Below, one piece after another: positions 12,051 through 24,177 of a DNA stretch of 64,000 bases (its first letter is position 1; each line of letters begins with the position of its first letter). Under the pieces are notes generated by a model. It saw nothing but the letters and a program-made list of their open reading frames with translations, had not been told where the DNA came from and did not search any database. The translations under genes were made by a program, and so were the position numbers. Origin of the DNA: Monocercomonoides exilis (lineage: Eukaryota > Preaxostyla > Oxymonadida > Polymastigidae); NCBI GenBank assembly GCA_001643675.2, contig LSRY02000052.1, forward strand, positions 496,001 through 560,000. Reading direction: 5' to 3'.

Positions 12051-13374
12051 TTATCAAATAACTGTGTGAGATCAAAAAATTTTGACATAAAACTGTCAAA
12101 GATACTAGAAACAAAAGAAGTGATATCAAACATAAATAACTTGTTTGCTAATTTGGAACACACTTGGAAGTGGATTTTCGACCATTGACAACTTCCTGAC
12201 ACTGGGGAATGCAAACACTGCAGATTAAAAAAATTGTTGTGCATAAGAGGCAATGCATATTTTCTGAAGAGAAAAAAGTTCCTGAAAACAACAACAGTTT
12301 ATAAAAGGAATAATATAATCAAAGGAAAAAACAACAGTTAATAAGATTATGCATGTGTTTCTGTTTTTTTGGCTGTTATTTTAACATAAAATAAACTTGT
12401 TTTGAGTAATATCTGGATAGAAATAACGTATTGTTCAATTTTAATATTTGCAGGGAAGTTAGCGTGGATGCGCCATTCAAGAATCCAATAAAAAAAGGAG
12501 GAGTGGGGAAGGGGGTGGAAATTGACGAAATGTTGTGGAGAAGAAGGAAATATAATTGAGGAAAAAGGAAAAAGCAAGTTTGGATTTTTGGTGGTGTGGA
12601 AAGATCTGAAGAAAGTCACAAAAGATCTTTTATGGTGGTTGTTCCAAACAGGAACAAGGAAACTCTACTGACAGCTATCAAAGAGCACATTTTTTCTCAC
12701 ACAACTATATGCAGAGATGAATGGAAGGCCTGTAATTGTCTCGATGAAGAAGGTTTTATTCACAAAACCGTTTGCCATAAGAGACATTTTGTCAATCCGG
12801 AAAATAAATCAGTCTATACTAACACAGTGGAAGGTTTTTGGGCGCACTTTCGGAAATATCTTCCCAAATTTGGAATCAGAACAAGATTTCTTCAACAATA
12901 TATAGCATCTTTCATTGTTCGTTCGATGGAATTACTTACTTTTAATCAACTCGTAAAATCTGCAATACATTTGGGTGATTCTTTTTGAAAAGTCACAAAT
13001 GTTTAATTTTCAAATATAATTAAATTTCATATTTTGCTCAAATTTCTGTTAACTAATATCAAACTTCACTTCAATCAAATCTATTCATTGATAATGCTAT
13101 TTCAAACATTCTTGAGGAGATTTGTGAGCTGAAACAGAAATTTGAGCAAAATATGAAATTAAATTTTATTTGAAAATTAAACATTTGTGACTTTTCAAAA
13201 AGAATCACCCATTTGAAAATTGAAAACGTAGAAATTGTTGCTGAGGAAGACGAAAATGGTCCAGAAAAGGCTAACGAAGAGGAAGAAATCCCTGATATGG
13301 ATGATCTCCCTGATGAAGATACTGATTTGGGTGCAGATGATGGAGTCGATACATCAGAATGGTCTGATGATTAA
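12050..13374 (+). pseudogene. Decayed Merlin (IS1016/IS1595-type) transposase, split by a foldback element
   Basis: The best part is 12445-12968. It contains VEIDEM (first catalytic Asp), RRRKYN, VWIFGGVER, VVVPNRNKETLL, TTICRDEWKAC (second Asp) and NTVEGFWAHFRKYL (catalytic Glu region). This is the order and spacing of Merlin/ISXO2-like DDE transposases. An in-frame TGA follows RRRKYN where the family has Arg, so the gene is broken. Upstream at about 12050-12300, CKHCRLKKLLCIRG resembles the N-terminal zinc-binding region, but that stretch has further stops and a shifted frame. Downstream the frame is interrupted at 12973 by a 238-bp insertion. Removing the insertion and one 4-bp duplicate restores the frame into a very acidic tail ending WSDD at 13371, with TAA at 13372-13374. 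The terminal repeats of the Merlin element itself were not identified. The core family call is firm; the N-terminal extent is uncertain. Confidence 0.78.
12973..13210. mobile_element. 238-bp foldback MITE inserted in the Merlin transposase
   Basis: The element begins GGGTGATTCTTTTTGAAAAG and ends with the reverse complement of the same sequence. Its inverted arms are about 80 bp and the middle is short and AT-rich. It is flanked by ATTT at 12969-12972 and 13211-13214, a 4-bp target-site duplication. No coding capacity is present, so it is non-autonomous. It shares the GGGTGAT terminus and ATNT target with the elements at 39275-41285. Confidence 0.88.
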
Positions 13375-13597
13375 TTCTTTTTAACAATTTCATACACTTT
13401 TTTAAATATAAAAAATAATTTGAAAATATTTTCATCCATTTTTTTATTCAAAATTTGTTAAAAAAAATTATTCATAAAAATACAACAAGCTATTTGCGCA
13501 AGATATAAATTCGATTGAATGATCAAGAATAGAAACACCTTTCATTGTATCGATTATGAAGTGTTTTCTTTAGGTAATCGTAGATTTTGCATTTGTC
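13375..13597. other. AT-rich spacer before the giant inverted repeat
   Basis: Short AT-rich stretch between the acidic tail of the Merlin remnant and the left border of the inverted repeat. No gene or site is recognised. The right terminal repeat of the Merlin element might lie here but could not be identified. Confidence 0.4.
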
Positions 13598-13847
13598 TGA
13601 GAATTTGAAGCACAAAACAGAGTCATTCGCTCCACAAATAAATAATTTTATCATTTCGAAATCGAATTATTAAATTACGAAATTGAATTATTTTTGGTTT
13701 AATGAATGAAAAAAACCAAATTGAGAAAAAATAATTTCCAAAACAATAATGTGTGATTTTTTTTTTCACTTATTTTTCCAAAGAAAGAAAAAATGAAAAA
13801 TGCATTTCAAAAAAATATGAAATTTGGTTTGGTCCATATTTCAAAAC

Positions 13848-16800
13848 ATGAAAATTTCTTTTTTTTATTTGATATTTCTGCATTTTCATTATTGCAATAT
13901 AGTTGATTTCAGCGGAGGAAACACTGTTTTTTCTGAACATAGAAGCAATTTTGAAGCAAGAGAAATAAAAAAACAAAAACATTTCATCAATAACGAACTT
14001 TTTCAAAGTCAATCGACATTATTCACTGAGAAAGTTTCAGAATGCATTTGTTTGAAAGGCGAGCTTCTGAACAAAAAAGATTGCATTCATCAAGCATCAA
14101 CTGTAGCAGGAACGTGGAATGCACACAATGCCTCATGTTCTCTAATTGGAATAATCTACGAGCAATTGAAAAGCGAATGTCTTTTTGTTATTGACAGAAA
14201 CTCATTCATAAGAATTGATTCGAGTTCGTTAATCAAATCAGAGATTTCACCTGTTTCATTTTCAACTCATGAATCCTCACTTAACTTCAGAAGTTTCATG
14301 TTTCAGAATGGACCAAATTGCAAATCGAATCAACCAATTTGCTTTGTGACAGGGAAAAAATCATCAGTGTTAATTGATGATTGCAAAATTTTCGATCAAA
14401 GATTCAGTGGAAGAGGGATGGTCTATGGAGAAAATGCCCATTCTTATTCAGTTCATAATTCAATCATATGCAACATCACTCGAGAAGACAAACCACTGCA
14501 AATGGAGAACTCCAGAACAATTGTCAGATGGATAGAAGAAAGCAACATTGAAAATTGCAAGCTAATGTCAACAGAAAACGCGTTTTTTGGAACGATGATT
14601 CCTGGACTTAAAGGTGTTGTTCATTTTAATTGTCAAAACACTTCTGTTCTTGGAAACAAAGATAGAAATGATGGATATAATAGACAAAACAGGATAGACA
14701 CTCCAGATTCGATATCCCTAAACAATTCAGAATGGATTGATTGCAACTCAACAACACATGGAGGAGCCATTTCGATAACAGGGAACAGCGCATCCACGCT
14801 TTCTCTTTCAAACTGCCTTTTTCAAGGAAATATCGCTCGAAATGGAAGAGGAGGTGCAATATTCACCGAATCTATTTCAAGGATTTCAATTAGAAACTCT
14901 ATATTTTTGAATTGCCAAGCACCAAATGAAAGTTTTAATGAGGCAGGAGGAGCAATTTGCATTGCAACACCTCAGTCAACGTATATTGTTGGAAATAACT
15001 CGTTTAGAAATTGCCATGTGGGCAATGATGGTGGTGGGATATCAATTGGGTACAAAAGTGTTCTCACTTCAGGAGATGTCATTGCTGACTGTTCATTTAT
15101 AAACTGCTCAACTTCAAATGTTTCTTCTCCCACTGGTGGTGGAATTCAAATGTGGGGAATGATGATTTCTCCAGTTGTGACAAACTGCTTATTCCTGAAT
15201 AATTACGCCGTTGATGGAGGTGGAATAACCATCCATTTGAAAGTTCAAGCTACAAGCAATATTATATTGTTTTGTTTTTTTCATAATAATTCTGCTGTGG
15301 GAGCATGCGATGTTCTTCTTCATGCACAAAATCGCAATTCAATTGATTTGAGCAGTTTCACAACAAGTCATAATGCCATTCGAGTGAGTAATGTTTGTGG
15401 TGATAGTCTTAACAGAAATGAATGGCTCCGGAATGAAGGAGGAAGAATTCGTTTCATATCCTCAACACAAACACAGCCAAATGCAAGAGATGCATTTTCC
15501 TGTGGAATTAATGAAAGTTATCCATGCAACACTATCAGTCATTGTTTGAAGCAGCTTATTCCTGACTATGTGGAGAATATCGAAATTCTTGGAGGAACTA
15601 TTGTTGAATCCAAATGGATAGAATGTGGAGAGAACAGGGTCACAATATGTGGACAATCAGAGATGAATATCGTTGTGCGGGCACAATTAAAAGCATCTTT
15701 GATGAGCCTTTTTTCAGTGTCAACAGGAGCGTTAACAATAAGGGATTTTTCTCTCGAACATCACTCTTCAAATAAAAATAATTGTCATTCGAGAATATTC
15801 GAGATTACTGGAGAAGGAGAGATGCATATTAACAGGCTGAACATATCTGCTGGAAGTGGGCAATCTTCAGAAACAGCTTTTTCAACGGAATTGATAAATG
15901 TTCAGAATGGGATGTTTCAGATGGATAGTGTGAACTGGGCAAAGACTATCTCCACAACTTCGTTATTTTCACTTTCTTCAACAAATGAAGTCACGTTGAC
16001 GCTTTCAGAATGCACCTTTAATGGAATTGAAAGGACAACAAGCGGAGCAGCTGTGATGCAGTTTTCCAATGGTAAGGCCAATATTGATATGAATTCTTGT
16101 ACCTTTGAAAGATGTGGAAGCAGAACATCGGATGATGGGGGATCGATGATGCTGTGTGTTGGAAATGCGAATGAAGTGAAAGTGAAAAGCGGATCTTTTG
16201 ATGGGTGCTATTGCTCTGCATCAAATGGATTTGGGGGAGGAATCCTTCTTCGATTATTGAATGAAAATCCCAATTTCCTGATCTCCTCTTCGTTTGGCAC
16301 GAACACAGCCAAATGGGGGAATGACATCTTTGCCATTTCTCCGAATCTGGAAGTCACAGCAAAATCACAAAAGATTCAATGTGTCACAGCCTCTTTGGAT
16401 TCTTTTGATAAAGTTCGAGGATATGAAAATGGAAACACAAGCGTTGCCATCCCTCTGTGCATCTATCTCCTTCCCAACCCAACAGAAATATATGTAAGCA
16501 ATTTCAAGGCATCTGACCATTCTCATTGTGGAATTGTCCAATTCCCTTGTTTAACTTTTGAAGCACTCACTCGCAAGGCTAACAGGAGAAAAGAAAGTTT
16601 CTGTGAACGGAATGATTTCAATGGGTGATGAATTGGCCTTCTCTGATCAAAAGCATGAAATCAGAGGAAACGATGATCAAAGTGGTTTGACCGTCTCTGA
16701 TGCAAGCGAAACATCCAATTCAGCCATGGTCATTGCAAGTGTTGAAACAGAATTATCAAATCTAATCTTTTCTCTTCCATCTTCCCTTTCATCGCACTCC

Positions 16801-19800
16801 ACTTTTATTTCGTCCACTTCATCTTCATCACTCAATCTAACTCAATCTTCTCTTTCACTTCAAAAATCCAACATCAGAATTGACATTTCTTTTCTTATCT
16901 GTCGAGTCTGGCATCTTGGCTATTGATTCATTTTCTGCTTCATCAATCACTTTGAGCAATAATCCGTTGATCTCATTATCCGGAAGCAGTGCAAAGGCTG
17001 AGTTAATTAATGTTCAAATGAATGGAGTTGGAACAAGTTATGCATCAGGATTAATTGAAGTGAAAAGCAAAGCTTCTCTTCAAATGAGCGACAGTGATGT
17101 TTCTTCCATTGCCTCATCTGAAGGAATAGCATCCTCATGTCTTATCTCCACATCAAATGCAAAGATAATAGAAATAATTCGAACTGATATTTCGAACTTT
17201 GCAGTAAAAGGTAAAAATGGGGGAGCAATTGAATGCACACTTGAAAGCGGCTGTTCTTTGGTGTTTGAAGAAGGAAACATACACTCATGCAAAAGTGAGG
17301 GAGGAAATGGAGGAGGATTATGTGTGCAGATGAAAAGTGGATCACATTTCAGTATTTGCAATGCGACAGAATCCCTTTCAATCAATGAAAATGAAAATGA
17401 ACATGCGAAAAAGATATGCATTTCGAATTGTGAAGCATCTTCAAATGTTGATGGCAGCAGAGGTTTAGGAGGAGGGATATATTTGAACCTGGATGAGGGG
17501 GCATCAGATTTTGTGTTGAAGAGCATGAGATTTGATGGATGTTCGGGAAGGAAAGGGAAGGATGTGTTTTTGAATGCATTTGATTTGAGGGATGTGACAA
17601 ATTCAGCAACATTTTGCTTCGATGTTGATGTGAATGGGTTGGATAAGCTGAATGGATTTGAGCGCTCAACAACAAATGAAATATACGAAATACCGCTCGT
17701 GGTTTATCTGTGGAACAACTTCACATCCCCTTGCCACGTGGGTGGAGAAGACGCTCATGATTTCAGTGGTTGTGGGCATGCTCAAGTTCCGTGCAGCACA
17801 ATAACAAATGCAGTTGGATTCAGATTTTCCGGCAAAAACAAGTCAATCAAGCTGCATCCGCCTTTTTCATTTGGAGAAGAATTGAAGATGGATTCAAATG
17901 AGTGGAGTATGACTGGAGAAGGAAGTTCCTCAAATTATGAGATTGGAACAGACATTTCTGGTTCACAAAGTGGAATATTCGAGACGCACTGTCGAACAAC
18001 GTTTGGCAAGGTGGTGTTTTCTGTTGCAGAAAGAATAGGATTTTATGAAAGCATATTCCATTGCATTTTCAACAAATTGACAATTCAGGATTGTGGCATT
18101 TCTGCAACGGAAAGCCAATTAGATATATCCTTTGTGAAAATAGAAGGAGGCAAAGTGACGATTAGCAATGTGTTTGAGATTGGGATCAAATGGCAGACAA
18201 GCGCAATAATTTGTGATGGAGGAAGCGGGGCTGTGCCTTTGATTGAAATCATTGAAAGCAACTTTTCAGGAAATGGCGAGCAAAATGGATGTTTGATTGA
18301 ATGCAAAAGTGTCAAATATTTGAATGCAACAAAATGCGATATCACGGAGATGGATAGAACTGCAGGATGTGGAGGGTGCATAAGCGTTGATAATAGCAAT
18401 ATAGATAATGAAAACGCACAAATATTTATTAAAGAATGCGCATTTGATGGATGCTCCGTGCTATCTGATGGAGGCATAGGAGGTGCAATTTTCACACAGA
18501 TGAAAGGGAATGCCCAGGTGGATATTATTTCATGCACATTTACAGGATGCACAGCACCAGATGAAGAAGTGAAGACAGGCTTTGGAGGAGGAATGGCATT
18601 GAAGTTGATGGATAGCGATCCTTCGTTTGTGATATCATTACCGGTGTTTGATGTCGATAATCCAAATACTGCCAAATATGGAAATGATCTTTTTGTTGAA
18701 TCATCAAACTTGACAAAGAGCATCACAAACACATCTCTTCCATTTGTGTCAGAGCATCTTTCTGATATTTCATTGGATTCTTTGAGAGGCTTTGATGGAA
18801 ACGACACAACAAATGCAATTCCATTGGTTTATTTCTGGCGAACATTTGGACCAGATATATTTATTGGGAGCGAAGGAAGAGATGTGTGTATTTGCGGATT
18901 GTCAGATTATCCTTGCCTGTCAATTGATTATTCCTTGGGGCGAATTCTTGAAGGAAATGAAAGGAGCATAAACATTATTGGAAAGGGGATTCTTCAGAAA
19001 AGTGTTGAGATAAGTGGTATTTCAGTGAAATCGGATAAGAGCAGCATGTGCTCTTTGGAATGTGTTTCATCGCTTGAAGGAGCAGAAGGAACGGCAATGA
19101 AGATTCAGGGTATTACCAATTTCGAATTGATAAAGTTAATGATTCCATCGTCATTCACAAGTGAAGTCAATGTTTTGTTGCAAGTTGGCTCAAGCGAAGG
19201 CTTGTTGACTCTGAAAGACTGTTCATTCAACAAAAATGAAGAAAGCAGAGAAGAAGAAATTATTAACTTTGTGCTGATAAAGACAGATGGAGGAATGATT
19301 CAGTTGGAATTTGTATCAATGCAATCACTTAGCTTTTCAAAAGATATTATTTCCGCACATCCAACAACAATTTTGAATATGAAAAATTTGACGATGAAGA
19401 GCATTCAGCTGGAAGGAGCAAGTGGATTGAGCATATCAAAGAGTTCAAAAAGAGTAAAAAATAAAGCTGAACAAGATATTGTTATTGAGTGGAGTGTATT
19501 TGAAGAAGTCATTCAGAACACAACTGATGATAACCCAATCATCCGGAACGAAAATGATGAAGAGCAATTGAAATTGGTTGTTAGAAACACAACAATGAAG
19601 AGATGCGGCGGATCGAAATGTGAAAAGGGTGGAGGGATGTTTTGTGTGTTAAATGAGGGAGGAAGCTTTGACTGCTTATTTTGTACAATTTCTGAGTGCT
19701 TCTGCTCCACTACAGGAAGAGGTGGGTGGCTGTTTCTGGAATTCACCTCGACAGTTGAGCAGCCATTGAATTTTGTTCTGTCAAATATCACGTTCAGAGA

Positions 19801-22800
19801 TAACTCTGCGCTTAGAGGGAGAGATGCGTATGTGAGATGTCACTCAATCGAAACACAAATTGTTGATGAGCAATTTTTGCTGGATTTCAGATTGCCATTT
19901 GTGAAGGAACTGGCAGTATGGGGCTGCATAACAGATTCTTTTCTGGACGAAGAAGATCTTTTGCTGAGGGTTGTGAAATATCAGAGCGAGACGATATTTG
20001 TCTCAGCTATCGCGGATAATCGCGCAGACAACAAACAATGTGGAGAGTTTAATGTACCTTGCGAGTCGTTGAATGTGGGAGTGAAACATATCGTTCCGTC
20101 GCGTTACTCTCAGCTGCTGATCATGGAGCAAACTGCTATTGCTGGTGCGTGCAATATTCAAGATGTTAGCATCCGCTCACTTCAATCACCTTCATCAGCT
20201 TTTGTGTGCTTGAACTCAACAATTGCCAACGATGAGGAAAGCATCTTCACAACGTCAGAGAGAGTTCGGATTGAGAACGTGAAATTCAATTTTTATTGGT
20301 CATTTTCGTATTCGGGCAGCTCAGTCATTCATGAAGCAAATGGCCAACTTTCTCTTTTGTTTGTTGATTTTTCATCAGTTGAACAATCTGATGGCACTCG
20401 GCCTGCTTTTCTGAACTCAACCTTGTTGAACATCGAAAATGGAATTCTGCATGTTGATAACTGCACGATTTCGATGCTTTCATCTAAGAAGCCTTCTTTT
20501 CTATTTTGTGGAGAAGAGATATCGTTGACGAATGTGAAGTTGGAACATATTGAGGCAACAACCAATGTGTTTGAGATTGGCAACTGTGAAAGGATTGCAC
20601 TTAATGGACTGACTGTGAATGAATTGGAGTTATTTGAAGGATGTATCGTTTCAATAAGCGATTCGACTTCAGGAACTGTTTCAATAACAATCTCCTCGTT
20701 CAATAACTGTTCAAGGAACTCAGAAGGTGCTTCTATTCTTTCAGCTTCTTCTTCCTCTGCTCAGATAGTTCTTTCAAACTGCTCTTGCTCAGACTGCTTT
20801 TCAAAGTCTGAAGAAGGGAGCATGATGAAGATTGGAAATGCGATTGATGCTTCGATGCGCATGTGCGAATTTGAAGGATTGCTAACAAAAGACAGAAAGA
20901 GCGAAGGAATAAATTCTTTTGAAGAAACATGTAAGTGGAATGGATCACTTGTCCATTCATCAAATTCAACAATAACAATGAAGGACGTTTCAATTTCGAC
21001 TTCTTCATTGGGTGGATTGTCTATCTCGGCCGGAAATATGACAATTGAGAAAGGAGAATTCTTTGACAATAATCCTTTTATTCGGAAATATCCATCTCTT
21101 CGCCGAAACATTATCTGCTGCGATTCGGCCTCGTTGACAATTTCCAGTTTGAAAGGAGGAGATGGGCAAGAGAAAAACACATCTCTTTGGATGTTGAATG
21201 ATGGATGTTCTCTTAGTGGAGTTGCAAGGGAAAGGTCATCGCCTTTCTTTATTCCCGTATTGAACAGAGTATCTGTAGTTGAAAATGGAAGCAATGCCAT
21301 TATAAAATTTGAGGGAACACTGTTTCTACCGTGCAATTTATCATTCAAGTTGACATTTATAGCAGGAGATGTGGAGTTTGTCGAGAAGTATGACTTTGGG
21401 GAGAGGAGCTTTGTCTCAGAAGAAGAAGTTGGAGGTGTGATTCCAGGTGAGAATTTGACTTCGATTTCAGCTGAAACAGAAGCGAGCATATGCATTCTGT
21501 TTGGGAACATTGATTCTCCTTCGTCAACAGATTCATTCATTCTGAAGAATAAAAGCAAGTTTGAACCAGAACAAGATGAAAGAGTTGCTGAAGGAGAGAA
21601 AGGGGCAAATCCATCATGGGCTATAATCATTGCTGTTGTATTTGTTATTTTGTTTTTGATTGTTTTGATTGCGTCGATTCTGTTAGTTGTTCGATGGAGA
21701 AAGCAAAAGAAAAGAACAGAAGAGTTAGAAGTGATTGTAGAAGACACAGTGAGGAAAGACCCGAAACTGATTGAGATGACGACGATGGAGATGTCACCAG
21801 AGGAACAGTGGAGGAGAGCTGAAAGAGAGGCAGAGAAGAAGAATGAAGAGAGGATAAAGAAGAGAGTATATGGGAAACAGATGCAGCACTCAGAATCATC
21901 AGAGCATCTTCTATCTGAGAGTGGATCAACTGAATATATTTTGGGGAGAGACTCAGACAAGATCCCAGAGTGGGTGCTTGAGAAGGTTGATGAAAAGGAG
22001 ATCGAGGAGGAAACAAGAAAGAGAACATCATCACCATCTATTTCATCCACTTCAACAACTGACACTTCAGATACTGACACAACATTTGTTCGATCTGAGA
22101 GTTTGTGTCCAACCACCTCATCCATGTCGAACTTGGTGGATGCAATGGCATGCTCATCTCCTCATGAGAAATTGATTGTGGATTTGAGGGATTCATTGTT
22201 CATGCTGATTCATGGGAGAAATGAGAAGAAGGAGATGGCGATATGCACTCTGCAGGAGAGGGAGATGACAGCTGCACAGATTCTGTTCTGGGTAGCTAAT
22301 GGTGCGCTTCACTCCTTCAAAGAATGTGAAGTTCCACTTCAGTCATTATCTAATCTGAGCCCTCACATTGTATTGTTCTCCGAGCACATGGTTATTTGCA
22401 TCGTCATGCACTCAGACCTTTTATCAGATGATTCTGATTCATCCTCCATATCTTCCTCAACCGTTGTCACATCAGCAAGTGATGATGATGATGACAGAGA
22501 TTCTCTTCCCTCTTCAGCGTTTGAGGATGAGGATGATTTCAAAAAAGAATGCTTGAGGTGGAAGGCTCCCGAACTGATGAATGGAACAAAGAACCATGCG
22601 ACGAAAAAGACAGTTGTGTTTTCAATAGGGATGATGCTGTGGGAGTGCTTGACACTCCAGATCCCGTTTGGGGAGTATCCAGCAGAGGTGGCGGGGCAGA
22701 AGATTGTGAATGGAGAAAGGCCAGATTGTGGAAGTATTTCCGGCTCAGGACTGTGTTCGATTGTGAAAGCAATGCTCAGCAGAGAAGGGGCACATCGGCC

Positions 22801-22945
22801 TTCGCTGGAAATGCTAAAGAGAGAGTACGTTAAATGGTTTCCAGGCAGTGCATCAGTGCTCACCGTTTCAGATGCAATTGGTGCATATGATTATTCGGAT
22901 GAAGCAAAAAGTGAAGTGGAAACGAAGGAATTTTTGAAGGAATGA
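13848..22945 (+). CDS. Beta-helix surface receptor with degenerate kinase tail, plus-strand copy with two frameshifts
   Basis: This copy has the same sequence as the intact copy at 25232-34327, but its frame is broken twice. An extra T in the run at 16556-16559 shifts the frame and leads to a TGA at 16626-16628 if unread. The correct protein continues in the next frame to about 16866, where an extra A in 16862-16866 shifts it again to the frame that ends at 22945. The ATG at 13848 is chosen because a signal peptide follows (MKISFFYLIFLHFHYC). The ectodomain has many short beta-helix-type turns with Gly-Gly and Asn/Cys motifs such as NCTFxxC. A membrane span lies at about nt 21616-21690, then a kinase-like tail with RWKAPEL. 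The two insertions are either real inactivating mutations or homopolymer sequencing errors; the exact identity elsewhere favours recent duplication or error. Confidence 0.8.
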
Positions 22946-23332
22946 ATTGCAAGAAATGCAGCAAGTTTATGCAAAATCCCACAAAAAAACAGAGTTTCCA
23001 ACAAACGAGTGCAAATCAGTTTTTATAGAAGATACTATTTCTTATTTTTGTCATGACAAAAGGCACGCAAAATCAGACAATTAGTCAAAAAATGATATGC
23101 AAAAAAAGAAATGCATCCAAGTTATTAAGAGAAATCTGATAGATATATTATTCCTGCAAGTATTGCGTTTATAATTGGTTTCAATTTTTAATTATTTGTT
23201 TTTTTGTTCAAAAAGGAACACAACAATTTTAAATCACCTGAAAATGTTAAAAACCCATATTTTGAAGCAGCGTTATCAAGAAAAAGTTATCAATTTCAAA
23301 ATCAAAATATTCAATAGAGTGATAATATAAAC

Positions 23333-23700
23333 CTGGACTTTTTTAACACGAACATTTTTTTTAAAAAAAATCAAATTGCACGACAAGTTTATAAAATTGA
23401 ACGATAATAATTTATTTATTAATATGCTGATATATATTGAATCCATCCATATACAAAAATTTGAATGTAATGATGTTTTAAATAAGAAGTTTATAATTGT
23501 GTTCTTTTTAATCTGGTAAAAAATTTTTTGACTTGTGAATTTTGTTCAACTTTATTATCATCGTTCAGAAACCCGGGAATTTATCAAAAACCCGGACTTT
23601 TTTAAAAAATTCATATATCTCGACAAGTTTCAAAAATTAAAAAATAATAATTCATATATTCATACATCAGAATATAACACATCTTACCATATTGAAATTT
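23333..23700 (+). repeat. Pair of degenerate direct repeats, left arm
   Basis: Two similar blocks start at about 23334 and 23588. Each has AACCYGGACTTTTTTAA, then CGACAAGTTT, then an AT-rich stretch with ATAATAATT, spaced about 254 bp apart. Mirror copies occur in the right arm near 24480-24845. Function unknown; this may be a decayed repeat or part of the 3' flank of the receptor gene. Confidence 0.45.
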
Positions 23701-24000
23701 TTATTTGTTGTGTTGTATTAATGAAGAAATAAATAATTATTATTTTTGATAATCTCACTTTTAATAATTTTTTCTGTTTCAACAAAATGATTCAGTTCAT
23801 CTTTTATACATGTAACTTATTTTTTCTTTGTTGCAAACTGTTCTGGTTATTTTTCATTTTCGGCACTTTCATCTTTTTAGCGGAATGAAAATCTGTCATT
23901 TTCAAAAAATCACAGTCAATGGGATAACTCAAAAAATATTTTTTCCAAACTCATAAGCATACATGTGAATTTAACACATGCATTAATAAATATGATAGTT

Positions 24001-24177
24001 ATATAAATTTTCTTTATTGATGAAATTTTAAATGATTCAATAGGCATTTCATAAACAAAGATTGTTTTCATTACTGATGATTTTTAACGATCATTATCAT
24101 TGAATTTTCTACCAAATTGCATTTTTTGAAATGAATATAGAATTATTTGAAATTTCAACTATGTAGTAATTTAATAC
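24001..24177. other. Spacer (loop) of the giant inverted repeat
   Basis: 177 bp of AT-rich unique sequence separate the arms. The two halves are not reverse complements of each other. No reading frame or known site is recognised. A spacer of this size can allow hairpin extrusion, and it is the natural place to look for a join created by template switching or by assembly. Confidence 0.7.

Larger units (their letters stand above)
13598..24000 (+). repeat. Left arm of giant inverted repeat (about 10.4 kb)
   Basis: The arm is the reverse complement of 24178-34577. The match starts abruptly at TGAGAATTTGAAG (13598) and runs to the 177-bp spacer. I found three single-base length differences, all one base longer in this arm and all in homopolymers: T at 16556-16559, A at 16862-16866 and A at 22983-22989. 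I found one substitution, at 23983. The predicted proteins of the two arms are otherwise identical. The arm holds one full beta-helix receptor gene and its flanks. Confidence 0.95.

Noticed and set aside
12973-13210. An 8- or 9-bp target duplication that would make the foldback a Merlin derivative
   Set aside because: Only four flanking bases (ATTT) repeat. The next bases differ on the two sides, and the other copies also show four.
23535-23732. A 65-codon frame in both arms near the spacer
   Set aside because: AT-rich, lacks any recognisable motif, and overlaps the degenerate direct repeats. Its presence twice is explained by the inverted repeat.
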